A stretch of 64,000 nt of DNA from Methanohalophilus mahii DSM 5219 (GCF_000025865.1 NC_014002.1:372001-436000); one strand, 5' to 3'. Positions 50,403-60,082 are shown, counted from the stretch's first letter. The notes: generated by a model not told the origin, from the sequence alone. Numbers and translations: made by a program.

Positions 50403-50999
50403 ATGGTCGATACTAATGAAGTGATTCAGATGAGACAACTGAAAATTGACATTCATGATAGCCTTTTTGCGAAACTGGAATTGATGCCGGACAGTGACAA
50501 TTTTATATGCAGTTTGCTCGAAGAAGCTCTTGATCCTGAAAAGACAATGGATGATTCAGGCTTGATGGCTCAAAAACTCATGTCAATTGAAAACAGATTG
50601 AAATCTATTGAGGACCACCTGGCAGGCACTTCCTCGCCCGATCCAGTCCGCCCTTTTCCTGTGCACGATACTGTATCTCCGGATGAAAAATCTGCAGTGG
50701 CTGCAAATCCTGCACCCGAAGAAGTTGCCAAACAGGAGGATGATCCGTTCTATAGTAAAATGAAAAGGATAAAGAATAATGAAAAAGTGATCTCTGTGGA
50801 CGAAACACCTTCTCCTCTTAAACAGAGTATACTCCAGTACCTTCCCGATGGCATGATTATTAAAAAGCAAGTCCTTGTAAGCCTTCTTTCGGTCCGCTAT
50901 CCAAAGGATGAAATTGAAAAAGATATCGAAGATATGATCGGGGAAGGTACCATCTCCCTTGCGGATAAAGAAGACGGCACCTGCATTCAACGTTGTTGA
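50403..50999 (+). CDS. Hypothetical protein with coiled-coil and winged-helix-like end
   Basis: The 198-residue product has a ribbon-helix-helix-like start (RQLKIDIHDSLFAKLEL), a short helical segment (MAQKLMSIENRLKSIEDHL), an extended Pro/Glu/Ala-rich linker and a C-terminal helical domain with a winged-helix look (LKQSILQYLPDGMIIKKQV). It is 24 bases after mtxH in the same direction. It converges on ilvD with a 1-base gap. I recognise no named family. Confidence 0.7.
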   Translation: MVDTNEVIQMRQLKIDIHDSLFAKLELMPDSDNFICSLLEEALDPEKTMDDSGLMAQKLMSIENRLKSIEDHLAGTSSPDPVRPFPVHDTVSPDEKSAVAANPAPEEVAKQEDDPFYSKMKRIKNNEKVISVDETPSPLKQSILQYLPDGMIIKKQVLVSLLSVRYPKDEIEKDIEDMIGEGTISLADKEDGTCIQRC

Positions 51000-51000
51000 T

Positions 51001-52662
51001 TTATTCCCTGATAGCGCCTTTGTTGGCAGAACTTACGGATTTCCTGTAACGGGCAAGATAGCCTTTCACCTCTTTTACTAGAGGTTTGAAATTTTCTTTT
51101 CTCTTCTGCATCTCTTCTTCATCGATGAGAAGTTCCAGTTTCCTTGCAGGGATATCGATCTCTATCATATCCCCTTCCTCGATTAGACCAATTGGTCCGC
51201 CTTCCATGGCTTCCGGGGAAATATGGCCTATACAGGGTCCCCTGGTTCCACCGGAGAATCTGCCATCTGTGATAAGGGCAACTGAATCGGCAAGTCCCAT
51301 GCCTGCAATTGCCGAGGTTGGGGAGAGCATTTCCCTCATTCCCGGGCCGCCCTTGGGACCCTCATAACGGATTACCACAACATCTCCGGGTTTGATGTCA
51401 TTATCAAGAATTGCATGCATGGCTTCTTCTTCGCTTTCAAAGACCCTTGCGGGCCCCTTATGCTGCATCATTGCAGGCTCAACAGCTGCCTGTTTGACCA
51501 CTCCTCCTTCAGGTGCGAGGTTTCCTTTCAGTATCGCCAGGCCTCCTTCCTGATGGAGGGGTTTTTCAAGGGTCTGGATAATCTTCTTATTTATGGCAGG
51601 ATTTATGATCACGTATTCGTCGATATTTTCTCCAACTGTTTTTCCGGTGACCGTTTTTTCACCCCGGTTGATTTTTGATCTCAATCTCTGCATTATTGCA
51701 TGCACGCCACCAGCTCTTTCAAAGTCGATCATGTGATATTTGCCACCAGGTCTCAATCCGATGAGGTGAGGGATTGAACGGCCCAGGCGGTCAAATGTAT
51801 CCAGAGGCAGTTCCATATCAAATGCGTGGGCAATAGCCGGCAGGTGCAGGGCTGTGTTGGTACTTCCACCCACCGCCATGTCTACCATGATCGCATTCTC
51901 GAAAGATTTCTGGCTGACCACCTTGCGTGCTGAGAGCCCTTCATCCACCAATGCCATGATACGTTCTCCGGATTCCTTGGCGATGTGGATCTTTTTGGCA
52001 TCTACCGCATGGGCCGTGGCACAGCCGGGCAAACTCAGTCCCAGCGCTTCGGTCATACACGCCATTGTATTGGCGGTAAACATTCCGGCACATGATCCGG
52101 CACCTGCACATGATACATTTTCCAGTACCTTCAGTTGCTCGTCGGTGGCTTTGCCGGTGCGGTGTTCCCCGATCCCCTCGAATACGGAGACCAGGTCCCG
52201 TGGTTCATCTCCCGAAAAACCAGGTAGCATAGGTCCGCCGGTAACCACTATAGTCGGAATGTCCAGTCTGCCGGCAGCCATGAGATGTCCGGGTGTGATT
52301 TTGTCACATGATGTGATCATGACCATCCCGTCCAGGCGGTGGCCTTCGAGCATGAGCTCGATCGAATCCTCGATAACTTCCCTGCTGGGGAGGGAATATT
52401 TCATTCCTTCATGGCCCATGGCAATACCGTCACATATGCCTATAGTATTGAATTCAAAGGGTACCCCTCCGGCGTTGCGGATACCTGCCTTGACGGCTTC
52501 GGATACTTTATCAAGATGAATATGACCGGGAACAACTTCGGTCCAGGAATTGACTACCGCGATAAACGGTTTTTCCATTTCTGAATCGGTAACTCCGGTA
52601 GCTCTGAGGAGGGAACGGTTGGGTGCCCTCTCTGTCCCTTTTTTGATACTGTCACTTCTCAT
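51001..52662 (-). CDS. ilvD: Dihydroxy-acid dehydratase
   Basis: IlvD forms the 2-oxo acids of valine and isoleucine synthesis. The 553-residue protein has the Fe-S ligand motifs SCDKITPGH and [17 protein letters not shown] and the late [11 protein letters not shown] and [20 protein letters not shown] segments, all diagnostic for the family. GAGG lies 8-9 bases before the ATG. It stands alone, divergent from the radical SAM gene. Confidence 0.97.
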   Translation of the reverse strand: MRSDSIKKGTERAPNRSLLRATGVTDSEMEKPFIAVVNSWTEVVPGHIHLDKVSEAVKAGIRNAGGVPFEFNTIGICDGIAMGHEGMKYSLPSREVIEDSIELMLEGHRLDGMVMITSCDKITPGHLMAAGRLDIPTIVVTGGPMLPGFSGDEPRDLVSVFEGIGEHRTGKATDEQLKVLENVSCAGAGSCAGMFTANTMACMTEALGLSLPGCATAHAVDAKKIHIAKESGERIMALVDEGLSARKVVSQKSFENAIMVDMAVGGSTNTALHLPAIAHAFDMELPLDTFDRLGRSIPHLIGLRPGGKYHMIDFERAGGVHAIMQRLRSKINRGEKTVTGKTVGENIDEYVIINPAINKKIIQTLEKPLHQEGGLAILKGNLAPEGGVVKQAAVEPAMMQHKGPARVFESEEEAMHAILDNDIKPGDVVVIRYEGPKGGPGMREMLSPTSAIAGMGLADSVALITDGRFSGGTRGPCIGHISPEAMEGGPIGLIEEGDMIEIDIPARKLELLIDEEEMQKRKENFKPLVKEVKGYLARYRKSVSSANKGAIRE

Positions 52663-52753
52663 GTGGAAACCTCTGGGTAATTACTCCATGTTTATGAATC
52701 ATTAAATATAAGTAAGCTTTCAGTTTGTCCTTATAGGAAGGTCCACGGTATCC

Positions 52754-54289
52754 ATGAAAGTTGCAATCATAGACGGTTATGTTGACGAACCCGCATGTTT
52801 CGGCGTTCCCCCCTATATTTCTCCCTACATACGCTATATAGCGGGAGCCCTGGTAGAGTGTGGTATCGGTCGGGATGATATATCCTATTTCACTATAGAC
52901 GGTATCAGGAACAGTAAAAGGGAAGACCTTGCCCCGCTTTCCCGATCTGATCTCGTGGTAATCCTGTCGGGAATGACCGTCCCCGGAAAGTACCTGCGCT
53001 CCTCACCCATCACCCTGAAAGAAATTGAATACCTTTGCAGGGCCACGTCGGGTGTGAAAGTGATCGGTGGGCCTATACGCCTGGGTTACAGCAGTGAAGG
53101 CGGCATGGCAGCGTCAACCCTTGAAATGGCTGATGAAGATGTATTTGTTGCACGGCAGGACATCGAGGCATTTGTGCATGATATAATTGGCCCCGGTCCC
53201 TGCATAGAGGATCCTGATAATGTTGAACACCGGATGCGTACGGTTGGGGAGATCGGCAGATGGGCTGACAGGGGTGCCTTTATAATCAGGCGACATCCGG
53301 ATTTCCCGAATATAATGTGTGAGATGGAAACCTATCGCGGATGTGGCAGGGATACTCACTGTTCTTTCTGTACTGAATTTTTTTATGGTCCGTCAACCTA
53401 TCGTCCCGTGGAGGACGTAGTTACCGAGGCCGGGAGTCTCTATAGGGAAGGTGCCCTGTATTTCCGCCTGGGTCGCCAACCTGATCTTTTCACCTATCAT
53501 GCATTGGATTGTGGGGATTCTCTCCCAGGGCCAAACCCGCAGGCGCTTGAATCCCTGTATTCGGGGATTCGGAAAGTGGCTCCGGGTCTGGAGGTACTGC
53601 ATATGGATAATGCCAATCCGGCAACTATAGCCACCTACCCGGATGAATGTAGTAAAATAATGAAGACCATTTTGAAATATCACACACCTGGGGATGTAGC
53701 AGCCATGGGTATGGAAAGTGCCGATCCTGCTGTAATCAGGGCCAACAATCTCAAAGCAATGCCAGATGATGTGTTTGAAGCTGTAAAATTGATGAATGAG
53801 ATTGGAAGCATAAGGGGTGACAATGGTCTTTCACATCTGCTTCCCGGGCTTAATTTTGTCCACGGTCTGGCAGGAGAAACAAAAAAAACCTTCGGTTTGA
53901 ATTATGATTTTCTGAAAAATATTCTGGATAATGATCTTTTGTTGCGCAGGATAAACATTCGCCAGGTTATGCCCTTTAGTGGTACTCCTGCAGCAGAACA
54001 GGCGTTGCCTCTGGCCAAAAACCGAAAAATTTTTTTGAAATACAAGGAACAGGTCCGCAAGGATATCGATTTGCCCATGTTGAGAAGGGTAGTGCCCCGG
54101 GGTACTATACTCAAGGATGTGCTTTGTGAGGTTTGGGGTGAGGGTTCTGTGGGTACCTTTGGCAGGCAGATGGGCTCCTATCCGATACTTATAGGTATCT
54201 CAGAAAAACTTCCTCTGGGCGAATTTGTTGATGTGAGGGTAACAGGTCACGGTTTCAGGTCCATTTCAGCAACAGTGGTTCGTGAATGA
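52754..54289 (+). CDS. Radical SAM protein with non-standard cysteine spacing
   Basis: The 511-residue protein starts with a Rossmann-like region (MKVAIIDGYVDEPACFG) that could bind a cobamide-like or nucleotide ligand. The SAM-cluster cysteines at about C197, C203 and C206 (CGRDTHCSFC) have spacing C-x5-C-x2-C rather than C-x3-C-x2-C. The middle of the protein has a typical radical SAM barrel, and the end (from about 440) may be a TRAM-like RNA-binding domain (LGEFVDVRVTGHGFRSISATVV). It belongs to an uncharacterised archaeal Fe-S oxidoreductase group. Target unknown. Confidence 0.85.
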   Translation: MKVAIIDGYVDEPACFGVPPYISPYIRYIAGALVECGIGRDDISYFTIDGIRNSKREDLAPLSRSDLVVILSGMTVPGKYLRSSPITLKEIEYLCRATSGVKVIGGPIRLGYSSEGGMAASTLEMADEDVFVARQDIEAFVHDIIGPGPCIEDPDNVEHRMRTVGEIGRWADRGAFIIRRHPDFPNIMCEMETYRGCGRDTHCSFCTEFFYGPSTYRPVEDVVTEAGSLYREGALYFRLGRQPDLFTYHALDCGDSLPGPNPQALESLYSGIRKVAPGLEVLHMDNANPATIATYPDECSKIMKTILKYHTPGDVAAMGMESADPAVIRANNLKAMPDDVFEAVKLMNEIGSIRGDNGLSHLLPGLNFVHGLAGETKKTFGLNYDFLKNILDNDLLLRRINIRQVMPFSGTPAAEQALPLAKNRKIFLKYKEQVRKDIDLPMLRRVVPRGTILKDVLCEVWGEGSVGTFGRQMGSYPILIGISEKLPLGEFVDVRVTGHGFRSISATVVRE

Positions 54290-54323
54290 CAAGTTTTATC
54301 ATGAATAGTAAATTAATCGGAGC

Positions 54324-54854
54324 ATGAGAAAACTCCTATTTATTATAGCAATTGCCGCAATTCTTCTCATAAGTGGCTGCTCGACCCCCGCTGAAGTTGC
54401 AGAGGAAGGGGACAATGTCACCGTGGATTATGTTGGTGAGCTTGAAAACGGTACAGTATTCGATACTTCCGTGGAAGAAGTTGCCCTGGAGGCGGGTATA
54501 CACAACCCTGCCAGAACATATGAGCCCCTGGGTTTCACCCTGGGAGGAGAGGGAATGATCAAAGGCTTTGACAGCGCAGTGCAGGGAATGACTGTAGGGG
54601 GAGAAAAGACAGTTCAACTTTCCCCTGAACAAGCATATGGTTCCTACAAAGAAGAGCTTGTCAGGGCAGTACCCTTTGATGATTTACCCAATAAAACAAC
54701 ACCATACCAAATAGGAGACCGGCTTTCAACCGCTTATGGCCAGCAGGTATCAATTGTCGATGTTAATGACACCGCTGCAATGATTGATTTCAATCATCCT
54801 CTGGCCGGTGAAACACTGACGTTCAATATTACGCTGGTGTCCATAGAAGAATAA
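54324..54854 (+). CDS. FKBP-type peptidyl-prolyl isomerase lipoprotein
   Basis: The 176-residue protein has a signal peptide MRKLLFIIAIAAILLI followed by the lipobox SGC (Cys at 19), so it is probably a lipid-anchored outer-surface protein. The FKBP domain follows with NVTVDYVGELENGTVFDTS and FTLGGEGMIKGFDSAVQGM (a typical G-G-G-I-x-G-x-D turn). It would fold exported proteins by prolyl isomerisation. A hairpin terminator lies just past its stop. Confidence 0.93.
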   Translation: MRKLLFIIAIAAILLISGCSTPAEVAEEGDNVTVDYVGELENGTVFDTSVEEVALEAGIHNPARTYEPLGFTLGGEGMIKGFDSAVQGMTVGGEKTVQLSPEQAYGSYKEELVRAVPFDDLPNKTTPYQIGDRLSTAYGQQVSIVDVNDTAAMIDFNHPLAGETLTFNITLVSIEE

Positions 54855-54866
54855 AAATAATTAAAT

Positions 54867-54908
54867 GATTGAATATCCACTCAGGATACTCAATCTCTCT
54901 TTTTATTT
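54867..54908. terminator. Hairpin with flanking T/A runs between convergent genes
   Basis: GATTGAATATCC (54867-54878) pairs with GGATACTCAATC (54884-54895) except for one A-C mismatch, around a 5-base loop. It is followed by TCTCTTTTTATTT on the plus strand. It lies 13 bases past the FKBP stop, where it could stop plus-strand transcripts. Confidence 0.65.
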
Positions 54909-56067
54909 AGCCATAATCAGGATTTAATATATTTTCCTGTATTATGGATCCACTTTTGATTGTCAGGTCCGGCCAGATCTTCACATTGGAATGAATAGTT
55001 GAATTATTCCCTATATGTACCCTGGGGCCGATTACTGTCCCGTTTTCCAGGCTGCAGTTTTGTCCAACCACCGTAGCGTTATCAATCACAGTACCCGATG
55101 TATTACAATTACTTCCTATGGTCACATCATTGAATATGTAGGATGAAAGAATCCTGCAGCCATCCTTGATGACACAGTTCGAACCAATTGTCGTATAGGG
55201 GCCGATCAGGACATTGTCACCTATTGTTGTGTTCTCACCGAGTACCACGGGCCCTACAACAGCTGTGTTGGAACCGATCACCACATTGTTGCCGATTTTG
55301 AGAGGTCCGTTGATACGGGAATCCTTGGTGTTGAAGTGACCTTCGATGGTTGTTCCAGGCATTGATTCAAGCATCCAGCGCTGTGCCTGGCGATAGGCTG
55401 CCGGATTGCCCACATCGGTCCAGTGCCCTCGCACAAGCAAACCATTGATTCTTCTGTCTTCTGCCATCAGTGATGGGAATAGGTCTTTGGCAAAATCATA
55501 GGGCTGGTTTTCCGGGATCCATTTGAAGATTTCCGGATCACACATGTATATACCCGTACTTGCAAGATTACTGAATATTTCACCAGGTCCTGGTTTTTCA
55601 AGGAATCGATTTATACGGTTGTTCACGTTCATATCCGCGATACCGAATTCCCTGGGGTCATCTATGGAGAGCAGACCGATTGTAATTATTGCGTCATTAC
55701 TTTCATGGAACCTGTACATTGTACGGAGTTCAAGATCCATGACATGGTCCCCGCCAACTACCAGGAACGGTTCATCACAGAGGTACTTCTCGGCGTTCTT
55801 CACACCTCCTGCAGTACCCAGTTTTTTCTCCTCGTACACGTATTCCACATGGGCACCGAACATGCTGCCGTCACCCAGTTCCTCCCGGATCTTATCACCC
55901 ATGTAACCCAGAGTGATTATAATCTCAGTGAATCCTTCTTTTGCAAGATGCTCCACAAGGTGTACTACTGAAGCTTTGTTGATGATAGGAATGTTTGGTT
56001 TTGGTCTGTCAAAAGTCAAAGGCCTAAGTCGGGTCCCCTTTCCTCCACACATAATACAGGCTTTCAT
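54907..56067 (-). CDS. Sugar-phosphate nucleotidyltransferase with left-handed beta-helix
   Basis: The 386-residue protein has the nucleotidyltransferase signature CGGKGTRLRPLTFDRPKP near residues 7-24 and hexapeptide repeats from about 245 (NNVVIGSN, NTTIGDNV, YTTIGSNC) that form a left-handed beta-helix. Family members make GDP-mannose, UDP-GlcNAc or dTDP-glucose; the substrate is not readable here, though mannose-1-phosphate guanylyltransferase-like is most probable. It has no linked glycosyltransferase in the window. It converges on the FKBP gene. Confidence 0.88.
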   Translation of the reverse strand: MKACIMCGGKGTRLRPLTFDRPKPNIPIINKASVVHLVEHLAKEGFTEIIITLGYMGDKIREELGDGSMFGAHVEYVYEEKKLGTAGGVKNAEKYLCDEPFLVVGGDHVMDLELRTMYRFHESNDAIITIGLLSIDDPREFGIADMNVNNRINRFLEKPGPGEIFSNLASTGIYMCDPEIFKWIPENQPYDFAKDLFPSLMAEDRRINGLLVRGHWTDVGNPAAYRQAQRWMLESMPGTTIEGHFNTKDSRINGPLKIGNNVVIGSNTAVVGPVVLGENTTIGDNVLIGPYTTIGSNCVIKDGCRILSSYIFNDVTIGSNCNTSGTVIDNATVVGQNCSLENGTVIGPRVHIGNNSTIHSNVKIWPDLTIKSGSIIQENILNPDYG

Positions 56068-56108
56068 GTATAGGAATGATATTTTTAATGGCTTAAAATT
56101 GTACCGAT

Positions 56109-56492
56109 TTACATTTTCTTGATATCGTTTTCATTTTCCACTATGATCTCCTGATCACCCTTATATTCGTCCACCTCTCCCTTTATCCTTAATTTATCCC
56201 CGACAGCTATCCGTGAATCTATGTCCATTGCACCGTTATCTTCAGGTACAAATACAGTCAGCAAATCGGAATTATAATCTATCTGAAGAATCAGGTGATT
56301 TCCGTTGAATGTGGTTTCTTTACTATATAGGGTTCCTTCGATTGTCACAGTTTCCCCTACTTCTGTAGAATCTGTTAAGGGCTGTTCACCTGTTTTGTTA
56401 AAAGAGTTGGGAAAATAGGTGACATAAGCTACAGCCAGGGATAATATCGCCATTGTCAGCAAAATTGCAATTACCTTTTCTTCCTTTTCCAT
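56109..56492 (-). CDS. Membrane-anchored OB-fold protein
   Basis: The 127-residue protein has one N-terminal membrane segment (about 8-26) and an outside OB-fold-like beta domain (TVTIEGTLYSKETTF, HLILQIDYNSD, RIAVGDKLRIKGEVDEY). The layout recalls CcmE- or nucleic-acid-binding OB proteins, but the CcmE heme His is not obvious. It may share a promoter with the nucleotidyltransferase that follows 41 bases later. Confidence 0.7.
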   Translation of the reverse strand: MEKEEKVIAILLTMAILSLAVAYVTYFPNSFNKTGEQPLTDSTEVGETVTIEGTLYSKETTFNGNHLILQIDYNSDLLTVFVPEDNGAMDIDSRIAVGDKLRIKGEVDEYKGDQEIIVENENDIKKM

Positions 56493-56598
56493 GCTTAATT
56501 TCCTATTATCTTACTATGTTCGACCAATGTGTGTGACCTAGAAATATTTTTGTATCGATAACTAGTCTTTTATGTGATAGAAGATAAAATTCCTTGTG

Positions 56599-57972
56599 AT
56601 GGCAAATATTGGACGGATTCACTGGCTCAACGAGAAACCGATTGGAAGCGGAACATACGTACTCTACTGGATGCAATCTTCCCAGCGTGTGGATTATAAT
56701 CATGCACTGGAATTTGCTATACAGCAGGCAAATAAAATGGATTTGCCTCTACTGGTTCTATTCTGCCTGACAAAATATCCGCAAGCCAACCTGCGTCATT
56801 ATACATTCATGCTTGAAGGTTTGGTTCAAACAAAAAAATCCCTGGAAAAATTGGGTATACAATTTGTGATGTTAAAGGGAAACCCGGTTGATGTTGTCCA
56901 TGAGTTTGCCCGGGATGCAAGCCTGTTGGTTACCGATCAGGATTACCAGAAATTACAGCGCGGTTGGCGTGAAAATCTTGCTGCATCGATTTCCTGTCCT
57001 TTTGCGCAGGTGGAAAGTAATGTTATAGTGCCGGTGGAAAATGTTTCCGATAAGGAGGAATGGTCGGCAGCCACCCTGCGCAGGAAAATCCATAAACATC
57101 TTGATGAATTCGTGCATCCCTTTGAATTATCTGCTTTGGCCAATTCTTCCCTGGAAATTGATCAGGATTCTCTGGATCTGAATGATTTTGAACAAATTCT
57201 GAATAGTATGGATATTGACAGGAGTGTAAAACCCTCTCCGAGATATAAAGGGGGTATTCATCAGGCCAGAGAAAAGCTGTCAGATTTTATTGCACACAGA
57301 CTGGGAGATTATGATGAAAAACGTAATGATCCAAACCTCGATTTCCTTTCGGGAATGAGTCCCTATCTGCATTTCGGTCAAATTTCACCGCTTGAAATTG
57401 CACTAAAGGTCCAGGATGCTAAAAAGGGTGGATCAACCGCATATATGGAAGAACTTGTTGTTCGCAGGGAACTGGCAATGAATTTTGTGTATTATGATAA
57501 AGATTACGACTCCCTTGACTGCCTTCCTGATTGGGCAAAAAAGACTCTTGCAGAACACAGGGATGATTTCAGACAGTACATATATACTCAGGAAGAGTTT
57601 GAGCAGGCCCGAACTCATGATCCCTACTGGAATGCAGCCCAGAGAGAAATGGTCCTGACAGGAAAAATGCACGGTTACATGCGCATGTACTGGGGCAAGA
57701 AGATACTGGAATGGACAGATAGCCCCGAGCAAGCATATCAGATCGCCCTATACCTTAACAATAAATATGAGCTGGACGGCAGGGATCCTAACGGTTATGC
57801 GGGTATTGCCTGGTGTTTTGGCAAGCATGACCGGGCCTGGAAGGAACGTGATATTTTCGGGAAGGTGCGGTATATGAATGCCAACGGGCTAAAGCGGAAA
57901 TTTGATGCTGGTGGTTACGTGGAAAAGATTACCCGTCTTGAAGAAAAGCTGGGTTATCTTACGGACAAATGA
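56599..57972 (+). CDS. phr: Class II CPD photolyase
   Basis: The 457-residue enzyme repairs UV pyrimidine dimers with FADH and light. It begins MANIGRIHWLNEKPIG and includes YVLYWMQSSQRVDYNHAL, typical of class II enzymes, the FAD region EELVVRRELAMNFV and the C-terminal YLNNKYELDGRDPNGYAG. Methanosarcina mazei has a well-studied homologue. The ATG at 56599 is preferred over a GTG one codon upstream. Confidence 0.94.
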   Translation: MANIGRIHWLNEKPIGSGTYVLYWMQSSQRVDYNHALEFAIQQANKMDLPLLVLFCLTKYPQANLRHYTFMLEGLVQTKKSLEKLGIQFVMLKGNPVDVVHEFARDASLLVTDQDYQKLQRGWRENLAASISCPFAQVESNVIVPVENVSDKEEWSAATLRRKIHKHLDEFVHPFELSALANSSLEIDQDSLDLNDFEQILNSMDIDRSVKPSPRYKGGIHQAREKLSDFIAHRLGDYDEKRNDPNLDFLSGMSPYLHFGQISPLEIALKVQDAKKGGSTAYMEELVVRRELAMNFVYYDKDYDSLDCLPDWAKKTLAEHRDDFRQYIYTQEEFEQARTHDPYWNAAQREMVLTGKMHGYMRMYWGKKILEWTDSPEQAYQIALYLNNKYELDGRDPNGYAGIAWCFGKHDRAWKERDIFGKVRYMNANGLKRKFDAGGYVEKITRLEEKLGYLTDK

Positions 57973-58020
57973 TGTCGGGTTTGTTATAAAAATAAAAAAC
58001 CGAGATGGAGGAAAAGCTTT

Positions 58021-58194
58021 TCATGGCCTTTCCCTTCTCCTCATTAATAATACTGTGGCAATCCCCAGAATCCCGACCACAAAGAGTGGATTGGCGGTTG
58101 GAATATTTATTTTTACATTATGATGGGGTGGAACCATAGGTTGAGTTTCCATGTAAATGCCTGCATCAAGAATGTATAATGAGTCCTTATTCAT
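58021..58194 (-). CDS. 57-residue single-span membrane mini-protein, coupled to fprA
   Basis: A short frame encodes MNKDSLYILDAGIYMETQP then a Pro/His stretch, one hydrophobic span (NPLFVVGILGIATVLLM) and a basic RRRERP end. The start codon overlaps the fprA stop (ATGAATAA), with AAGGA just upstream, so translation would be coupled. The tail has the hydrophobic-plus-Arg look of a C-terminal sorting signal, but no PGF. It might be a membrane tether for FprA or a chance frame. Confidence 0.45.
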   Translation of the reverse strand: MNKDSLYILDAGIYMETQPMVPPHHNVKINIPTANPLFVVGILGIATVLLMRRRERP

Positions 58195-59374
58195 TATCCT
58201 TTATTTTTTCTGCAAGTTCCCTGCCAAGGTCGACAATCTTGTTGGTGTCTTCTTCAGTAGAGGGTCCTTTCACACCCAATGCTCCCACAAGCTCTATCTT
58301 TGTTGATCCCAGTACGTCCTGCACCTGTGACAGGGCGCCTCCTCCCCATCCGTAGGAGCTCAGGGCAGCTCCATATTTGAGAGGTGGACGGAGGATTTTG
58401 ACAAGGTTTGCTGCATGCAGGGCAAGTGGATGCATGCCTCCAAGCACCGTGGGTGTGCCAAGCACTATTGCCCTGGAATCTACCAGATCCATGGCGATGT
58501 CACCGATATCCGCATTTTCCAGATTGTACAGGCATACATCAATACCTTCCGATTGGAGTATCTCTACCATTTGCATTATCATATCCTGTGTGGACTGCCA
58601 CATGCTGACGTAAACAATAGTTGCTTTTTCTTTTGTTTTCCCTGAAGTCCAGTCAGAATATGCATCAAATATTTTCTCAGGATTTCTATATATGGGCCCA
58701 TGGCTGGGTGCGATCATTGCGGGGGATAATCCCTGTGCTTTTTCCAGCCCTTTCTTTCCCATCTTTCTGAATGGCATCATGATTTCGCCGAAATATTTTT
58801 TTGCCAGGCTCATCAGGTCCTCTACATCCTCATCATACATTCCAAAAGCTGTATGTGCCCCAAAGAAATCACATGGGAAAAGTACCCGGTTCTCTTCCAG
58901 AAATGTGAACATGGTTTCGGGCCAGTGGAGCCACGGTGCACTTATGAAACGCAGCGTCCGATTGCCAAGATCTAAAGTGTCCCCTTCCTTTACCACCATT
59001 ATTTGTTCCTGGAAAACACCGTAGTAAGTTTCTGCCATCTTTGCCCCTTTTTCTGTTGTTACCAGCATGGCTTCAGGTGCCTTTTCCATTATACGGGGTA
59101 TGGAATGGGAATGGTCCGGTTCGGCATGGTTCATGATGACATAATCTATAGACTCTATATCATGGACCTGGCTGATCTTCTTCTCTAACTCTTTCTCAAA
59201 TCCCGGATTGACGGAATCGATAAGGGCTGTTTTTGCATCACCTTTTACAAGATAAGCATTGTAGGAAGTTCCCTGCGGCAGGGGTATCAGTGCATCGAAC
59301 ATACGCCGGTCCCAGTCCTTTGCTCCCACCCAGTACACATTATCAGAGATCTCAGGCACAAAATATGTATTCAT
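58187..59374 (-). CDS. fprA: F420H2-oxidase-type flavodiiron protein FprA
   Basis: The 395-residue protein has an N-terminal diiron beta-lactamase-like domain with ligands in NHAEPDHSHS (H-x-E-x-D-H) and PWLHWPETM, and a C-terminal flavodoxin domain that ends near the stop (YVSMWQSTQDMI phosphate loop). FprA in methanogens reduces O2 to water with F420H2, protecting anaerobes. The ATG at 59374 follows AAGGAG; 10 residues further upstream lack homology. A ferredoxin and flavodoxin gene are nearby. Confidence 0.93.
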   Translation of the reverse strand: MNTYFVPEISDNVYWVGAKDWDRRMFDALIPLPQGTSYNAYLVKGDAKTALIDSVNPGFEKELEKKISQVHDIESIDYVIMNHAEPDHSHSIPRIMEKAPEAMLVTTEKGAKMAETYYGVFQEQIMVVKEGDTLDLGNRTLRFISAPWLHWPETMFTFLEENRVLFPCDFFGAHTAFGMYDEDVEDLMSLAKKYFGEIMMPFRKMGKKGLEKAQGLSPAMIAPSHGPIYRNPEKIFDAYSDWTSGKTKEKATIVYVSMWQSTQDMIMQMVEILQSEGIDVCLYNLENADIGDIAMDLVDSRAIVLGTPTVLGGMHPLALHAANLVKILRPPLKYGAALSSYGWGGGALSQVQDVLGSTKIELVGALGVKGPSTEEDTNKIVDLGRELAEKIKDNE

Positions 59375-59451
59375 TATATACAACTCCTTTTTGAATTTGT
59401 ACAAAATTTAAAAATAAAAAAAATAATTTATATTAATGTGAATGCCACATT

Positions 59452-59682
59452 TCATCCATCATTACCGATAGCATCCACCGGACATGTATCCACTGCCTCT
59501 TCACAGGCTTCCCTTTCACTGTCATTCTCAGGTTGTTTATATACATATGCAGTTGATTCGTCATCAGTCATCATGAAATTGTCCGGTGCATCGGATGTAC
59601 AAAGACGACATGCTATACACTGGTTATCTACATAGTATGGTCCATCAACGTTTTGTGGAACTTTGTTTGCTTTGTCTGCCAT
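59452..59682 (-). CDS. Monocluster ferredoxin
   Basis: The 76-residue protein binds one [4Fe-4S] cluster with ligands C22, C25, C28 and C67 (CIACRLC and DTCPVDAI), plus an extra Cys at C60. It is very acidic. GGGGG sits before the ATG. It is 77 bases upstream of fprA on the same strand and could deliver electrons to it, but it has its own space for a promoter. Confidence 0.92.
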   Translation of the reverse strand: MADKANKVPQNVDGPYYVDNQCIACRLCTSDAPDNFMMTDDESTAYVYKQPENDSEREACEEAVDTCPVDAIGNDG

Positions 59683-59874
59683 GATATTACCCCCACTTAG
59701 AAATTAGTAATATACCCATGCTCAGTCTGCTTTTCTGATATATATGAATACTGGATGCTTATATGGAATCTGCAATACAATAGCAGTATCAATGAAACTG
59801 ATTATATGTTGCAAAAATAAGTTTGTTAAGGGTCAGTCTATAGAATTAAGCCAGAAAAGATATCAAAATTATGG

Positions 59875-59948
59875 TGGACCGGTCGGGATTCGAACCCGAG
59901 GCCTCTACCATGCCAAGGTAGCGATCTTCCGAGCTGATCTACCGGCCC
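59875..59948 (-). tRNA. tRNA-Ala (GGC)
   Basis: The minus strand gives a complete cloverleaf: acceptor GGGCCGG/CCGGTCC with the G3-U70 wobble pair that is the alanine identity element, anticodon stem CTACC/GGTAG with loop TTGGCAT (anticodon GGC), T-arm with TTCGAAT, discriminator A and an encoded CCA just beyond (59872-59874). A TATA-like GTTTATTAG lies about 30 bases upstream. Confidence 0.96.
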
Positions 59949-60082
59949 ACATTTGCAATTCACAGTTGCAATCATTACTAATAAACCTATCGCCAATCTT
60001 GCTTCCCCTCACTATTATTTTCCTACCTTTAATACCGGTTTTGGATTTTCACGGGAAACACTTAAAATAACAAACAGCACAT

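Noticed and set aside
58021-58110. PGF-CTERM archaeosortase signal at the end of the 57-residue protein
   Set aside because: The hydrophobic span and Arg-rich end are right but the PGF motif is missing and the protein has no export signal, so it was kept only as a membrane mini-protein.
59959-59972. A fifth copy of the cysteine/Fe-S palindrome upstream of tRNA-Ala
   Set aside because: TTCACAGTTGCAAT matches only the first half and loses the symmetry.
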